DNA from: Phycisphaeraceae bacterium
GTDB lineage: Bacteria > Planctomycetota > Phycisphaerae > Phycisphaerales > Zrk34
Direction of reading: 5' to 3'
DNA length: 62,023 nucleotides
Assembly (NCBI GenBank): GCA_028284925.1
Contig: JANQQT010000179.1
Span: 1-62,023 of the forward strand
A program made the position numbers and the translations under genes. The notes beneath the pieces were generated by a model. It had not been told where the DNA came from, did no database searches, and saw only the letters and a list, made by a program, of their open reading frames with translations. The stretch's first letter is position 1. Each line of letters begins with the position of its first letter. Shown here piece by piece: positions 41,857 to 50,894 of this stretch.

Positions 41857-43449
41857 TCATGGCTTACCTTTCCCTCTCTTCTTCTTCGATTTCCGAATCA
41901 CCCCCGTCTTTTTCGCCCACGTCTCCCACTGTCCCGCCATCCGCTTCGCCATTTTTGGATGCTCACCCGATAGATCCTTCATCTCCGTCCGATCCGCATC
42001 CATGTCATACAAAGACCACCTCTTCACCCGCTTATCCCAGGTCAGTTTCCATTTCCCTTCACGCACAGCCCGTGTTCCCGCCCAATGCCAGTAAATCGCC
42101 CCATGCCCTTCCCGCGTCCCTCCCTTCAACACCGAAACCAGACTCTTCCCCTCCATCGGAATAATTTTCTTCCCCTTAAACTCCGTCGGATACGATGTCC
42201 CCGCCATCTCCAGAAACGTCGGCATGAAGTCGATGATGTGGCCTACCTCATTCGTCCACGTCCCACCCTTCACCGCCGCTGGCCACCGCGCCACCAGAGG
42301 CGTCGCAATTCCCCCCTCATGCGACCACGATTTATATCGCCGAAACGGTGTATTCTGTGCCCACGCCCACGCAGGCCCACAATGCGTATAAAACTCCTGC
42401 TTCCCCGGAATGTAAGCGGGATTATTCCCACCAGGCGTCTCCGCACATCCGCCATTGTCCGACAAAAACATGACCAGCGTGTTTTTCTCGACACCCGTAT
42501 CTTTCAGCGCCTTCAGGATCCGCCCAATATTCTGATCCATCGAATCAATCATTGCAGCATACGCCGCCATCCGAAGATCCTGCCACGCCTTATGCTTCGC
42601 ATCCTCCCACTTCCCCACTTCCCGTTCCCGCCCCGGCAACTTCCATTTTGAATCAATCAATCCCATTTTTACCTGACGCTCATGCCTCTGCCTCCGAAGT
42701 TCCTCCCATCCCATCCCATACTTCCCCTTGTACTTCGCGACATCTTTATCTTTCGCATGAAGCGGATAGTGCGGGGCTGTATACGTCACATGCACAAAAA
42801 ACGGCTTCCCCGTCCTCGTAAACTTCCGAATACAACTCACCGCATGGTCCGTAAACGCATCCGTCGTGTAGTACCCTTTCGGAAATTGCTTGATCAACCG
42901 GTCATTCTCTCCAAACACCCGCACACGCCCACCCTTGAACTTCGGGTCCGGCTGAACCGGGTTAAAAAAATTACTGCATCCATCCATCAGCCCGTAATAC
43001 TCATCAAAACCTCGGTCATACGGTCGATGCGGCGCACGCGAGCCCAGATGCCACTTTCCACTCAAAGCTGTCTGATAACCCGCCAACTTCAACGCCTCTC
43101 CCAGCGTCACCATCCGATCATTCAACAGCGTAATTCCCCGTCCACCATTACGCGGATATAACCCCGTCACCAGCGACGCACGCGTCGTCGTACACTTCGC
43201 ATTGTTATAAAACTGCTTGAACCGCAACCCATCCCTTGCCAGCGAATCAATATGAGGCGTCTTGATCTCTCCTCCATAACAACCGATATCCGAAAACCCC
43301 ATGTCATCCGCCATGATTAATACGATATTCGGCCGCGCATCCTTAACTTCCTTCTTCACCGCATCGCAGGGCGCCGCAAACATCACCGCCAACCCCAAAG
43401 CCACCAACATACAACGCATACTTGTACCCGTTCCGATTTGCCTGGTCAT
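41857..43449 (-). CDS. Secreted sulfatase (S1 family)
   Basis: The 530-residue protein has a signal peptide followed by the sulfatase fold. ARPNIVLIMADDMGFSDIGCYGG holds the two metal Asp residues. NAKCTTTRASLVTGLYPR carries the cysteine that is oxidised to formylglycine (Cys86). SDNGGCAE and GHHIDF-like GHIIDFMPTFLE complete the core. The CxPxR consensus of formylglycine conversion reads CTTTR here. Sulfatases release sulfate from marine polysaccharides. The start at 43449 lies 9 nt after GAGG; an ATG at 43458 directly abuts it. It follows a beta-helix gene by 48 bp and is likely co-transcribed. Confidence 0.94.
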   Translation of the reverse strand: MTRQIGTGTSMRCMLVALGLAVMFAAPCDAVKKEVKDARPNIVLIMADDMGFSDIGCYGGEIKTPHIDSLARDGLRFKQFYNNAKCTTTRASLVTGLYPRNGGRGITLLNDRMVTLGEALKLAGYQTALSGKWHLGSRAPHRPYDRGFDEYYGLMDGCSNFFNPVQPDPKFKGGRVRVFGENDRLIKQFPKGYYTTDAFTDHAVSCIRKFTRTGKPFFVHVTYTAPHYPLHAKDKDVAKYKGKYGMGWEELRRQRHERQVKMGLIDSKWKLPGREREVGKWEDAKHKAWQDLRMAAYAAMIDSMDQNIGRILKALKDTGVEKNTLVMFLSDNGGCAETPGGNNPAYIPGKQEFYTHCGPAWAWAQNTPFRRYKSWSHEGGIATPLVARWPAAVKGGTWTNEVGHIIDFMPTFLEMAGTSYPTEFKGKKIIPMEGKSLVSVLKGGTREGHGAIYWHWAGTRAVREGKWKLTWDKRVKRWSLYDMDADRTEMKDLSGEHPKMAKRMAGQWETWAKKTGVIRKSKKKRGKGKP

Positions 43450-43497
43450 AGTCTTCATCCTCGTTGGCTGCTAACTCTGATCACACACCCTGCAACG

Positions 43498-44868
43498 TTA
43501 TTGCACTATTTCCATGGCGCCGATCGTGGGCGCCTTGACATCCGTTCGCCGTCTTGATTCCGACGAGTGCTTATAGGCATGACCCGGATCAAGTGAGATC
43601 CTCTTCCCAGTGCCCGCCGTCTGCGGCATCACGATCTTGCCATAATTGACCTTCAACCTCTTCATCGCATCCGTTGGCTGCGCCAGTCGATAGTCCGCCG
43701 CGTCAGGCTTGGCAAACAACCTTGATGGACTTCGCTCAATCACATTCTCCGTTGGTCCAAACGCCATTTTCTTGACCGAATCTTTGTAACGATCCGATAT
43801 CCAGTTACCCTGCCCCTTGATGTTCGAAAATTTCGCCCCTCGTGATACCGTCACCAGTCTCTGAGGCCCGCCTCGCCTCGGTGAGTAAATCACGTTCCCC
43901 CAGAATTCAACTTCTGCGCCTGGCGATGTCACCGTCACCCCCGTCACGAACGGCATCACAATCGTATTGTGAATAAAAACCAATCGACCCCTGGGCCGAC
44001 CGTTTCCCTCCTGCCCAAAGTGCATCAGGCTCTTATTCCCACGACACTTCGGATCTTTCACAATCACATTTCCGATCAGGGTTGCGTGGCTTCCCGCGTG
44101 TTTCGTCTCACCTGCATCCACCAGATCCAACTCTCGGTTCGTCGAATGATGAATGTAATTGAATGCCAGCAACTGCGAATGCGCCCGGCTCTTATAGTTA
44201 TGTCCTGTGGTCGGTGAATAAACCTCGCAAAACCGCATCGTCACACTTGCCCCACCCAGATACAGATTATGGTTATACCCCGCATGTCGTTTGTTCCCGT
44301 TATGGTGAATCACGCACTTTTCAATCAACTGATTCACGCCATACTTCATCGAACCATCTCCGTTCGACATAATTCCCATATCGCAACGATGAATCTCACA
44401 ATTCCGAACCACCACGTCATTCGCCTGGTTAATCCTTACCCCCGCCCCGTTCGATGATCGATTGGTTGCCTCACGAAGCTCAAATCCCTCCACGATACAC
44501 CCATCTGCCCCGCGGTTAAATTGAAAGATAGCACGCGGTGTCCTTCCCCTCCCGCTGTACACAAACCCCTTCCCCGATATCACCACTCGCTTCCCGTTCC
44601 CGCCTTTTTGTTTCTCGATCACTCCTTGAAAATGCACACGCTTCTTCGTCACATAAATCGCGGCCTTCTCGTAAGCCTTTCCCCCGGCTCTGGGATATAC
44701 CAACACAGTATCACCCGGCTTCGAAGCCCGATACCCTTCTTCAATCTTCGCAAATCGTTTGCCCGGCCCTACCTCGATGACCACTCCCCACGCCACACCA
44801 CATGACCACACAAACAATCCGCAAAATACCGTCATTTTTCCCACAACATTCATTCGATCAAAACCCAT
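43498..44868 (-). CDS. Secreted parallel beta-helix protein
   Basis: The 456-residue product has a signal peptide (MTVFCGLFVWSCGVAWG region). The mature part starts VIEVGPGKRFAKIEEGYRASKPGDTVLVYP, the common opening of right-handed parallel beta-helices (pectate-lyase-like, NosD-like). Turns such as VRINQANDVVVRNCEIHRC, CVIHHNG and LIGNVIVKDP repeat in the same pattern. A polysaccharide lyase or isomerase is possible, but catalytic residues cannot be assigned. The start at 44868 follows AGGGAATCGG. The adjacent sulfatase suggests joint use on a sulfated glycan. Confidence 0.82.
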   Translation of the reverse strand: MGFDRMNVVGKMTVFCGLFVWSCGVAWGVVIEVGPGKRFAKIEEGYRASKPGDTVLVYPRAGGKAYEKAAIYVTKKRVHFQGVIEKQKGGNGKRVVISGKGFVYSGRGRTPRAIFQFNRGADGCIVEGFELREATNRSSNGAGVRINQANDVVVRNCEIHRCDMGIMSNGDGSMKYGVNQLIEKCVIHHNGNKRHAGYNHNLYLGGASVTMRFCEVYSPTTGHNYKSRAHSQLLAFNYIHHSTNRELDLVDAGETKHAGSHATLIGNVIVKDPKCRGNKSLMHFGQEGNGRPRGRLVFIHNTIVMPFVTGVTVTSPGAEVEFWGNVIYSPRRGGPQRLVTVSRGAKFSNIKGQGNWISDRYKDSVKKMAFGPTENVIERSPSRLFAKPDAADYRLAQPTDAMKRLKVNYGKIVMPQTAGTGKRISLDPGHAYKHSSESRRRTDVKAPTIGAMEIVQ

Positions 44869-45000
44869 ATCCGATTCCCTTAATGCTTCACTTCCCCTCC
44901 CGTGATATGATAACCCACATCCGGACCCAAAAATCGTGGATGTTCCACACGGATGAAAGTTGATCGGCAATCGCCATCCCCATTTAGAAAGCGAAACCCC

Positions 45001-46191
45001 ATGGGATTCGAGTGGCAAACCCTGGATCAGGCTGCAGCAACGCTGGAAGTCAACACCGATACGCTCCAGCAGTGGATCAATGAACAACGCGCCCCATCGC
45101 GCGAACGCAACGGCTCTGTCGAGGTTCTCATCGAATTCCCCGATGACGATGATACCGCCGACACCGATTCTCCCCAATCTCCCGAACCCGCCTCTTCTGA
45201 GGCATCCGACCCTGGGGTCTCAGACGCGGAATTTGAGGCCGAAACCGACTCGTCAGACGATGCTGATCCCGAAGACCGCGCCGGATCACTCGAAGTCACC
45301 CACCAACGCGAACTCCAGCTCGCTGGCGGCATGGTTGCCGCATGGAAACGCCTCGCCGACACCTCAGACCACGAACTCCACCGTTCCCGAAAACTCGGTA
45401 TCCTCGCATGGTCCTGCGTCGTCCTTCTCCTCGCCGGCTGCGTCACCATCGCCATCTGGGCCACCCGCGCCGAGTCCGATACCGATCTTGTCAAGAATCA
45501 ACTCGATTCCGCCAAAGGTCAATCCTCAGACCGCGGCCTCACCATCACCGATCTCCGCGCACAAATAACCAAACTCAACGCCACGGTCGCAGATCTCAAC
45601 ACCCAACTCCGCCAAGCTCTCAATCGTGCCACCACCGCCGAACAGAACGCCCAAAAACTCTCAGAACTCAACAAACAACTCAACCAGGCATCCACCCTCC
45701 AGCAACAGCGCCACGAACGCGAAGTCGCTCGCCTCGAACTTATCCTCAGCCAAAACAAAACCCGCATCGAAAACCTCGAAAAGGACATCGACGCCGCTCG
45801 CAAGGAAGTGCAAACCGTCAACGCCTCCCTCGCCACTTCACGCAAACAATTCAATTCGGTCAACCAACAACTCATCGATGAACGCAAAGATACAGCCAAC
45901 CTCCGTTCCAAACTCGACACCACTGAATCAAACTTGCGCGAAGCCCGAAAGACCATCGCGGAACAGGCCAAAACCATTCGGAGCCTCCGCGAATCTGCCG
46001 CCAAGTCCGCCGGCCACATCGAATCTTCCGATGATCGATTTAAAAAACTCCAATCCGAACGCGACAACGCCATCAAACAACGCGATGAAGCGGTCAAGGA
46101 AAACAAGTCCCTCAACGATCGCATCAAATCCCTCGAAAAACAACTCAAAGAAGCTCAGGAAAAACTCAAAAACAATCCCCCCACCAGCTAA
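45001..46191 (+). CDS. HTH, transmembrane and coiled-coil protein
   Basis: The 396-residue product has three parts. Residues 1-45 read as a MerR/excisionase-like HTH (WQTLDQAAATLEVNTDTLQQWINEQRA). Residues 46-105 are acidic and disordered. A transmembrane segment is at about 132-155. Residues 160-390 form a long coiled coil (ARLELILSQNKTRIENLEKD, LRSKLDTTESNLREARKTIA). With the HTH in the cytoplasm, the coiled coil would lie outside it. The start at 45001 was chosen over 44953 because the HTH begins at once; GAAAGCG supplies a weak ribosome-binding site. The downstream gene starts 7 bp after this one. Confidence 0.75.
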   Translation: MGFEWQTLDQAAATLEVNTDTLQQWINEQRAPSRERNGSVEVLIEFPDDDDTADTDSPQSPEPASSEASDPGVSDAEFEAETDSSDDADPEDRAGSLEVTHQRELQLAGGMVAAWKRLADTSDHELHRSRKLGILAWSCVVLLLAGCVTIAIWATRAESDTDLVKNQLDSAKGQSSDRGLTITDLRAQITKLNATVADLNTQLRQALNRATTAEQNAQKLSELNKQLNQASTLQQQRHEREVARLELILSQNKTRIENLEKDIDAARKEVQTVNASLATSRKQFNSVNQQLIDERKDTANLRSKLDTTESNLREARKTIAEQAKTIRSLRESAAKSAGHIESSDDRFKKLQSERDNAIKQRDEAVKENKSLNDRIKSLEKQLKEAQEKLKNNPPTS

Positions 46192-46198
46192 TTCGCCT

Positions 46199-47071
46199 AT
46201 GCGCCCTTACCTCCTTACCCTCATCACCCTTCTCCTTCCCCTTGGTTGCGCCTGCGACCAATCCCCAACCCGCTCTTCCAACCCCGCCTACGCCGAATCC
46301 ACCCCCATCCGACTCTTCGATGGCAAATCCCTCAACGGTTTCAAAACCTGGCTCGGCGGGACCAAATACAAAGACCCCAAAAAAATCTTCACCGTCCGAA
46401 ACGGCATCCTCCGAATCTCAGGTGACGGCTTCGGCTACCTCGCTACCAGGAACGCTTATCAAAACTACCGACTCCTCGTCGAATTTAAGTGGGGCAGTAA
46501 GAACTTCCAACACCGCATCGGCAAAGCACGAGACTCAGGCATCTTCCTCCACAGCATCGGTCTCGATGGAAACAGTTTCGATGGCAACGGAGCCTTCAAA
46601 TCCGCCATCGAATGCCAGATTATGGAAGGCTCCGTAGGAGACTTCATCCTCATCCGTGGCAACGATGCCGAAGGTAAACCCATCCCCATTCGTCTGACCA
46701 CCACGACCCTCCCCAACCCCGATTCCGAGGGCTGGTTCACCTATACAACGGCCACGGAATCCGCCCGTACACGAACCCTGCACCAAAAAGGTCGCATCAA
46801 CTGGCACGGCAAATCCAAGAATTGGACCGACACATTCGGCTATCGCGCACGAAACGACATCGAATCACCTCCAAACCAATGGACAACCGTTGAATGCATC
46901 TGCATCCATGACCGGATCACCATCAAAGTCAACGGCTCCATCGTGAACCACGCCTACAACGCCTTTCCCACCTCAGGCCCGATCCTCCTTCAGTGTGAGG
47001 GATCCGAGATCTTCATTCGTCGCATGGACCTATATCCCATCACCCCGCCTTCCGTTTCAGATGCGGACTGA
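46199..47071 (+). CDS. DUF1080 (3-keto-disaccharide hydrolase-like) lipoprotein
   Basis: The 290-residue product has a signal peptide with lipobox PLGC (residues 14-17). The mature part matches DUF1080 concanavalin-like folds: IRLFDGKSLNGFKTWLGG (consensus 'LFdGksldgW'), YRLLVEFKWG, DSGIFLHSIG (consensus 'NSGi..R'), SAIECQIMEG ('yE.QilD') and PPNQWTTVECICIHDRITIKVNG. These lectin/hydrolase domains are numerous in planctomycetes and are thought to act on sugars. Its 7-bp spacing after the HTH-coiled-coil gene suggests co-transcription. Confidence 0.93.
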   Translation: MRPYLLTLITLLLPLGCACDQSPTRSSNPAYAESTPIRLFDGKSLNGFKTWLGGTKYKDPKKIFTVRNGILRISGDGFGYLATRNAYQNYRLLVEFKWGSKNFQHRIGKARDSGIFLHSIGLDGNSFDGNGAFKSAIECQIMEGSVGDFILIRGNDAEGKPIPIRLTTTTLPNPDSEGWFTYTTATESARTRTLHQKGRINWHGKSKNWTDTFGYRARNDIESPPNQWTTVECICIHDRITIKVNGSIVNHAYNAFPTSGPILLQCEGSEIFIRRMDLYPITPPSVSDAD

Positions 47072-47189
47072 ACCCGCCCTTCGTTGACAGATACCATAGT
47101 CCAACGATAATCTCATTCATGATCGGGGAAACGTGTGCGCCGATAGTTCGCACGCATGATGAACCCCGAATACCTCGGAGCCAGTCGCT

Positions 47190-48380
47190 TTGACCGATAT
47201 CGATCCAACTAACCCTCCAACGCCTAAGGATGCGCCTCCCGCATCCACGGCTGCCGATGCGCCCCCTCCCCAGTCAGGCAACACCTATTCCCTCGCCCAA
47301 TGGCTCCTTCCCGCCCTTACCGAGGCTCCCGGACCAACCGCTACACGCCATGCCCTCGCCTTTGCTTCCTGGGCCGTGCATCACATTCAGCCCATCCTGT
47401 CTCACATCATCAAACGACCCATCGAACTCCTCTGGAATACCGAATCCTCGACATCCGTCTTTGGCATCCTCATCCAGACCGATCACCCTAGCCCCATTCT
47501 CATCACCCTGGATCAGCCCGCCGCCCGAGCTTTCAGCGATGCCCTCGCCACAGATCTCGTCAACCTGCGGGGGACGGGTCGCATCACCAACGCCGAATTC
47601 GGCCTTCTCGAGTTCCTTTCCCTGATGACTCTGGATAAGGCCGTCCAATTCACTTCCACCTCTCATCCTCTTGCACGAATCTCTTCCTTCCTCGACGAAA
47701 CACAGATCAAGGACTTCCTTGAAATTAACGATTACCAATCCATTTCACTCACCCTAAACATCGCCGCTTCCCAGGGTGGACTCCAGCTCCACCTCAATAG
47801 CGCCGTCGCCCAACATCTGCTGCAACACCTCAATCAGTACGGAAATCTCCCGTCCTCTCCACCTGCTCCAACCAACCCCATCCAACTCCACCTCGCCTTG
47901 CCGCCTCTTTCAATAGACTCATCCGAAATCCAATCCATGCAACCCGGTGATGTCCTGATGCTCGGCGTCAGCGAACTCGCCGCCGCGATATCCGATTGCC
48001 GCCTCGTTACCAGTACCGGCTGGTCACTTGCTCCCGTCGAAATCCTTCACGATTCCCCAACGGTTCTAACCATTTGCTGCCAAGCCCTTAATCCAAGCGC
48101 ACACCCCTCTCTTCTACCCACACCCAACGGTCAGGCGTCTGACTCTTTTAGCGGACGCATGACACTCCAGCCGCTTCTCGCCTCCCGCCATGTCACACCT
48201 GCCCAATTGCAACAGTGGCAGCCCGGCGAGATCATCGATCTCACCAAAGATGAATACCATCCTCTCATACTCAATCACCACGACCAACCCCTCGCACGCG
48301 GCGAACTCGTAAGGGTCGATAAGGAATTGGCCATGCGATTGACCCAAATCCATCCACCCCCACAGGGGACATCACCATGA
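47190..48380 (+). CDS. FliM/FliN/SctQ-like C-ring protein with two SpoA domains
   Basis: The 396-residue product has two SpoA-like domains. The first is about 230-285 (IQLHLALPPLSIDSSEIQSM then QPGDVLMLG), and the second about 322-388 (LLASRHVTPAQLQQWQPGEIIDL, then QPLARGELVRVDKELAMRLT). The middle (about 60-155) may be a CheC/FliM-like domain. No FliM-type N-terminal CheY-binding motif LSQxEID was seen. Two SpoA domains are typical of SctQ/HrcQ rather than FliM, which has one. The start is TTG with GGAG at 47177-47180; no in-frame ATG is nearby. It overlaps fliO by 4 nt, heading the export operon. Confidence 0.72.
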   Translation: MTDIDPTNPPTPKDAPPASTAADAPPPQSGNTYSLAQWLLPALTEAPGPTATRHALAFASWAVHHIQPILSHIIKRPIELLWNTESSTSVFGILIQTDHPSPILITLDQPAARAFSDALATDLVNLRGTGRITNAEFGLLEFLSLMTLDKAVQFTSTSHPLARISSFLDETQIKDFLEINDYQSISLTLNIAASQGGLQLHLNSAVAQHLLQHLNQYGNLPSSPPAPTNPIQLHLALPPLSIDSSEIQSMQPGDVLMLGVSELAAAISDCRLVTSTGWSLAPVEILHDSPTVLTICCQALNPSAHPSLLPTPNGQASDSFSGRMTLQPLLASRHVTPAQLQQWQPGEIIDLTKDEYHPLILNHHDQPLARGELVRVDKELAMRLTQIHPPPQGTSP

Positions 48381-48955
48381 CCCCTGTTTCTTATAAGTAT
48401 CATCTTGCTCGTCCCGCCAAAGGTTTCGTCATTTCGATCACCTGCTGCGTGATCCTGTTGTCCCTCCTCACCAAATCTCTTTGCGCTGACGATTCCAAAT
48501 CCCCGAACCCAACCAATACGCCCACCAAGTCCGAGCCTTCCAAATCCTCAGACCAATCCGACAAAAAGCCCGACATTCTTCGTGATTCCAACCTCCCCTC
48601 CTCCGGCTTCGCCGAAGCCTTCATTCGCATGCTCCTCGTCCTCGGCTCAATCATCGCCGTTCTACTCCTTCTTCGCATCTTCCTGCCGCGTTTCCTCAAT
48701 CCCAAGAAATCCCACCCCAGTTCCAATCTCATCCAGGTCGTCGATACCCACCAACTCGAACCCCGCAAAACCCTCTACCTCGTCAAAGTCGCCGATCAGT
48801 ACATCCTCATAGGCTCTACCGGCGATCGCCTCACAAACCTCACCGGCCAATCCATCGACCCCCGCAAACTTGATCTTCTCCTCAACGAAGATCCCACACT
48901 AAACAAATCATTCGCCCAGATCTTGAATCAGGACGAAGAAAAGAAATCCGCTTGA
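48377..48955 (+). CDS. fliO: FliO-like export protein
   Basis: The 192-residue product has an N-terminal hydrophobic segment, a Ser/Pro/Lys-rich periplasmic stretch (about 38-70) and a transmembrane helix (FIRMLLVLGSIIAVLLLLRIFLP, about 83-105). The cytoplasmic domain with IQVVDTHQLEPRKTLYLVKVADQYILIGST is the FliO signature ('lpKrsLylVevgdr.lLlG.t'). FliO helps assemble the FliP pore and is specific to flagellar-type systems. Its start overlaps the SpoA gene stop by 4 nt (ATGA), and fliP follows 1 bp after its stop. Confidence 0.87.
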   Translation: MTPVSYKYHLARPAKGFVISITCCVILLSLLTKSLCADDSKSPNPTNTPTKSEPSKSSDQSDKKPDILRDSNLPSSGFAEAFIRMLLVLGSIIAVLLLLRIFLPRFLNPKKSHPSSNLIQVVDTHQLEPRKTLYLVKVADQYILIGSTGDRLTNLTGQSIDPRKLDLLLNEDPTLNKSFAQILNQDEEKKSA

Positions 48956-48956
48956 C

Positions 48957-49670
48957 GTGACACCTGCTTTCTACATCCCGATACTTGCCCAGGCCGACAC
49001 CCCCGACCTGACCTCATGGCTCACCCTCATCGCCCTCATCGCCCTTCTGCCTTTCCTCCTCGCCATGATCACCTCCTTTGCCAAACTCGTCATCGTCGGT
49101 GGTATCCTCCGCCAGGCGCTTGGCCTCCCACAGGTCCCTCCCAACATCGTCATCACAGGCCTCGCCCTCATCCTCTCCATCCACATCATGTGGCCCGTCA
49201 TCACCCAATCCTACGCCAACTATCAAACCCAACAGCAAACCCAAAACGCCCCCGCCGCAGACGTCCAATCCCAAATCACCCCCATCGCCCGTGCCGCCGC
49301 CCCACCCCTCCACGCATTCCTCACCAAACACTCCACACCAACCAATCGCCAACTCTTTCAGGATCTCCGCCTCCAGATCGATCCCAATGCCGTGGAACTC
49401 AACGCAGAAGATCCTAACGACATCACCTACATCTCCACCATCCTCGCGCCGGCATTCGTTCTCTCCGAACTCATCGAAGCCTTCCAGATTGGCCTCCTCC
49501 TCTTCATCCCCTTCGTCATAATCGATCTCGTCGTCTCCAACATCCTCCTCGCCATGGGCATGCACATGCTCAACCCCCTGACCATTTCCTTCCCACTCAA
49601 ACTCCTCCTCTTCGTGCTCATTGATGGCTGGACACTCGTCGTCCAGGGCCTCATCCTCGGCTACACCTAG
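48957..49670 (+). CDS. fliP: Export gate protein FliP/SctR
   Basis: The 237-residue integral membrane protein matches FliP: LLPFLLAMITSFAKLVIVGGILRQALGLPQ (the 'T.F.r.iiVl..lR.AlG' motif), PPNIVITGLALILS, LAPAFVLSELIEAFQIGLLLFIPFVIIDL and NILLAMGMHMLNPLTISFPLKLLLFVLIDGW. The SNILLAMGM segment is closer to SctR wording than to typical FliP. FliP5/FliQ4/FliR1 form the export pore. The start is GTG, only 1 bp after fliO, so re-initiation is likely. The four transmembrane helices and the periplasmic loop (about 80-150) are of normal size. Confidence 0.97.
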   Translation: MTPAFYIPILAQADTPDLTSWLTLIALIALLPFLLAMITSFAKLVIVGGILRQALGLPQVPPNIVITGLALILSIHIMWPVITQSYANYQTQQQTQNAPAADVQSQITPIARAAAPPLHAFLTKHSTPTNRQLFQDLRLQIDPNAVELNAEDPNDITYISTILAPAFVLSELIEAFQIGLLLFIPFVIIDLVVSNILLAMGMHMLNPLTISFPLKLLLFVLIDGWTLVVQGLILGYT

Positions 49671-49731
49671 CGCTCCCGCCAAGACGTCCTCGCGAAATAC
49701 CACATAACACCCCAAATTAAGAGACAGGCAA

Positions 49732-50001
49732 TTGGACGCAGACACAATCATCAGAATCGGTAGAGAAGCACTCATGCTCGTCCTCGCCATCAGCGCGCCC
49801 GCCGTTCTCGCCGCTTTCATCGTCGGCCTCATCGTCAGCCTCTTCCAGGCCGCCACCCAAATCCAGGAACATACCCTTCCCGTCATTCCCAAACTCCTCG
49901 CAGCCTACACCGCCATCGCTATCGCCGGCGTCTGGATCCTCAAACAACTCTCCACCTTCGCCATCCAACTCTTCCAGGCCATCGCCGACGTCGCCAAATA
50001 A
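49732..50001 (+). CDS. fliQ: Export gate protein FliQ/SctS
   Basis: The 89-residue protein has two transmembrane helices (LMLVLAISAPAVLAAFIVGL and AYTAIAIAGVWILKQLSTF). Between them is LFQAATQIQEHTLPVIPKL, the strongly conserved FliQ/SctS loop. It packs around FliP in the export pore. The start appears to be TTG at 49732, giving the usual length; no ATG in frame upstream fits. The gap to fliP is 61 bp and to fliR 31 bp. Confidence 0.96.
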   Translation: MDADTIIRIGREALMLVLAISAPAVLAAFIVGLIVSLFQAATQIQEHTLPVIPKLLAAYTAIAIAGVWILKQLSTFAIQLFQAIADVAK

Positions 50002-50032
50002 CCGCGCGTCAAGACCTGTCGTCCCTCACACC

Positions 50033-50839
50033 ATGAACGCAATCCTTCAATCAATCCAACAGCTCGCCGAAACCGGCGTCCCGCAGACCACCGGTCTCAT
50101 CCTCGCAAGATTCTTCCCCATCATCACTTTCACACCTCTCTTCGGCGGACATCTGACGCCCCTACGCTTTCGCCTCGGTCTCTCACTCGCCCTCGCCGCC
50201 GCACTCACACCCCTTTTCATCAACCAGATCAATCAACTCCCCACACCCGAACAATACACCCTCTTACTCGCCAAGGAATCACTCATAGGCCTCTCCCTGG
50301 CACTCTTCATCCGAATCCTCTTCGAAATGATCGCCTCCTCCGGCGCCATCGTCGATTACCTCCGTGAATCACATATTGCTCACATCTTCGACCCCATCGC
50401 CCGGCAACAAAAATCCATCACCGCCGCATTCCTGCTCCAGTTCACCATCGCCCTTTTCTTCACACTCGGCGGCGCACACGTTCTCCTCCTCGCCATCTCT
50501 CAGTCCTACAACACCGTCCGCCTCTTCGATCCACTCCCTCTTCAATACATCAACGCCGATGCCTCCGCCTTCTTCATCAACCTCCTTACCGATACCTTTC
50601 TCATCGCCGTCAAACTTACGGTCCCCATCATCATCATGCTTATCATCCTCGAGCTTGCCCTCGCTCTCCTCACACGCTCAGCTCACCAGATCGAAACCTT
50701 CTTTCTCGGCAAAACCATCAAACCCTCACTCGCCATCTTCATCCTCCTCCTCGCCCTGGGCTATGGCTACGAAGCCTACCTCACCGAATCCTTCGATAAC
50801 CTCCTCAAATGGATCAACACCCCCCGCCCGAACCCCTAA
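50033..50839 (+). CDS. fliR: Export gate protein FliR/SctT
   Basis: The 268-residue multipass membrane protein matches FliR: LARFFPIITFTPLFGGHLTPLRFRLGLSLALAAAL, ESLIGLSLALFIRILFEMIASSGAIVDYLRESHIAHIFDP and LLILAL-rich C-terminal helices. It completes the PQR pore. The DYLR segment replaces the more usual DxQRG. The order fliP-fliQ-fliR-flhB is standard. The start ATG at 50033 lies 31 bp after fliQ. FlhB follows 55 bp later. Confidence 0.96.
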   Translation: MNAILQSIQQLAETGVPQTTGLILARFFPIITFTPLFGGHLTPLRFRLGLSLALAAALTPLFINQINQLPTPEQYTLLLAKESLIGLSLALFIRILFEMIASSGAIVDYLRESHIAHIFDPIARQQKSITAAFLLQFTIALFFTLGGAHVLLLAISQSYNTVRLFDPLPLQYINADASAFFINLLTDTFLIAVKLTVPIIIMLIILELALALLTRSAHQIETFFLGKTIKPSLAIFILLLALGYGYEAYLTESFDNLLKWINTPRPNP

Positions 50840-50894
50840 GTGATTATCCCACTTTCACCCTTACCCTCACGAATCACAATCTTCTTTTTCACCC

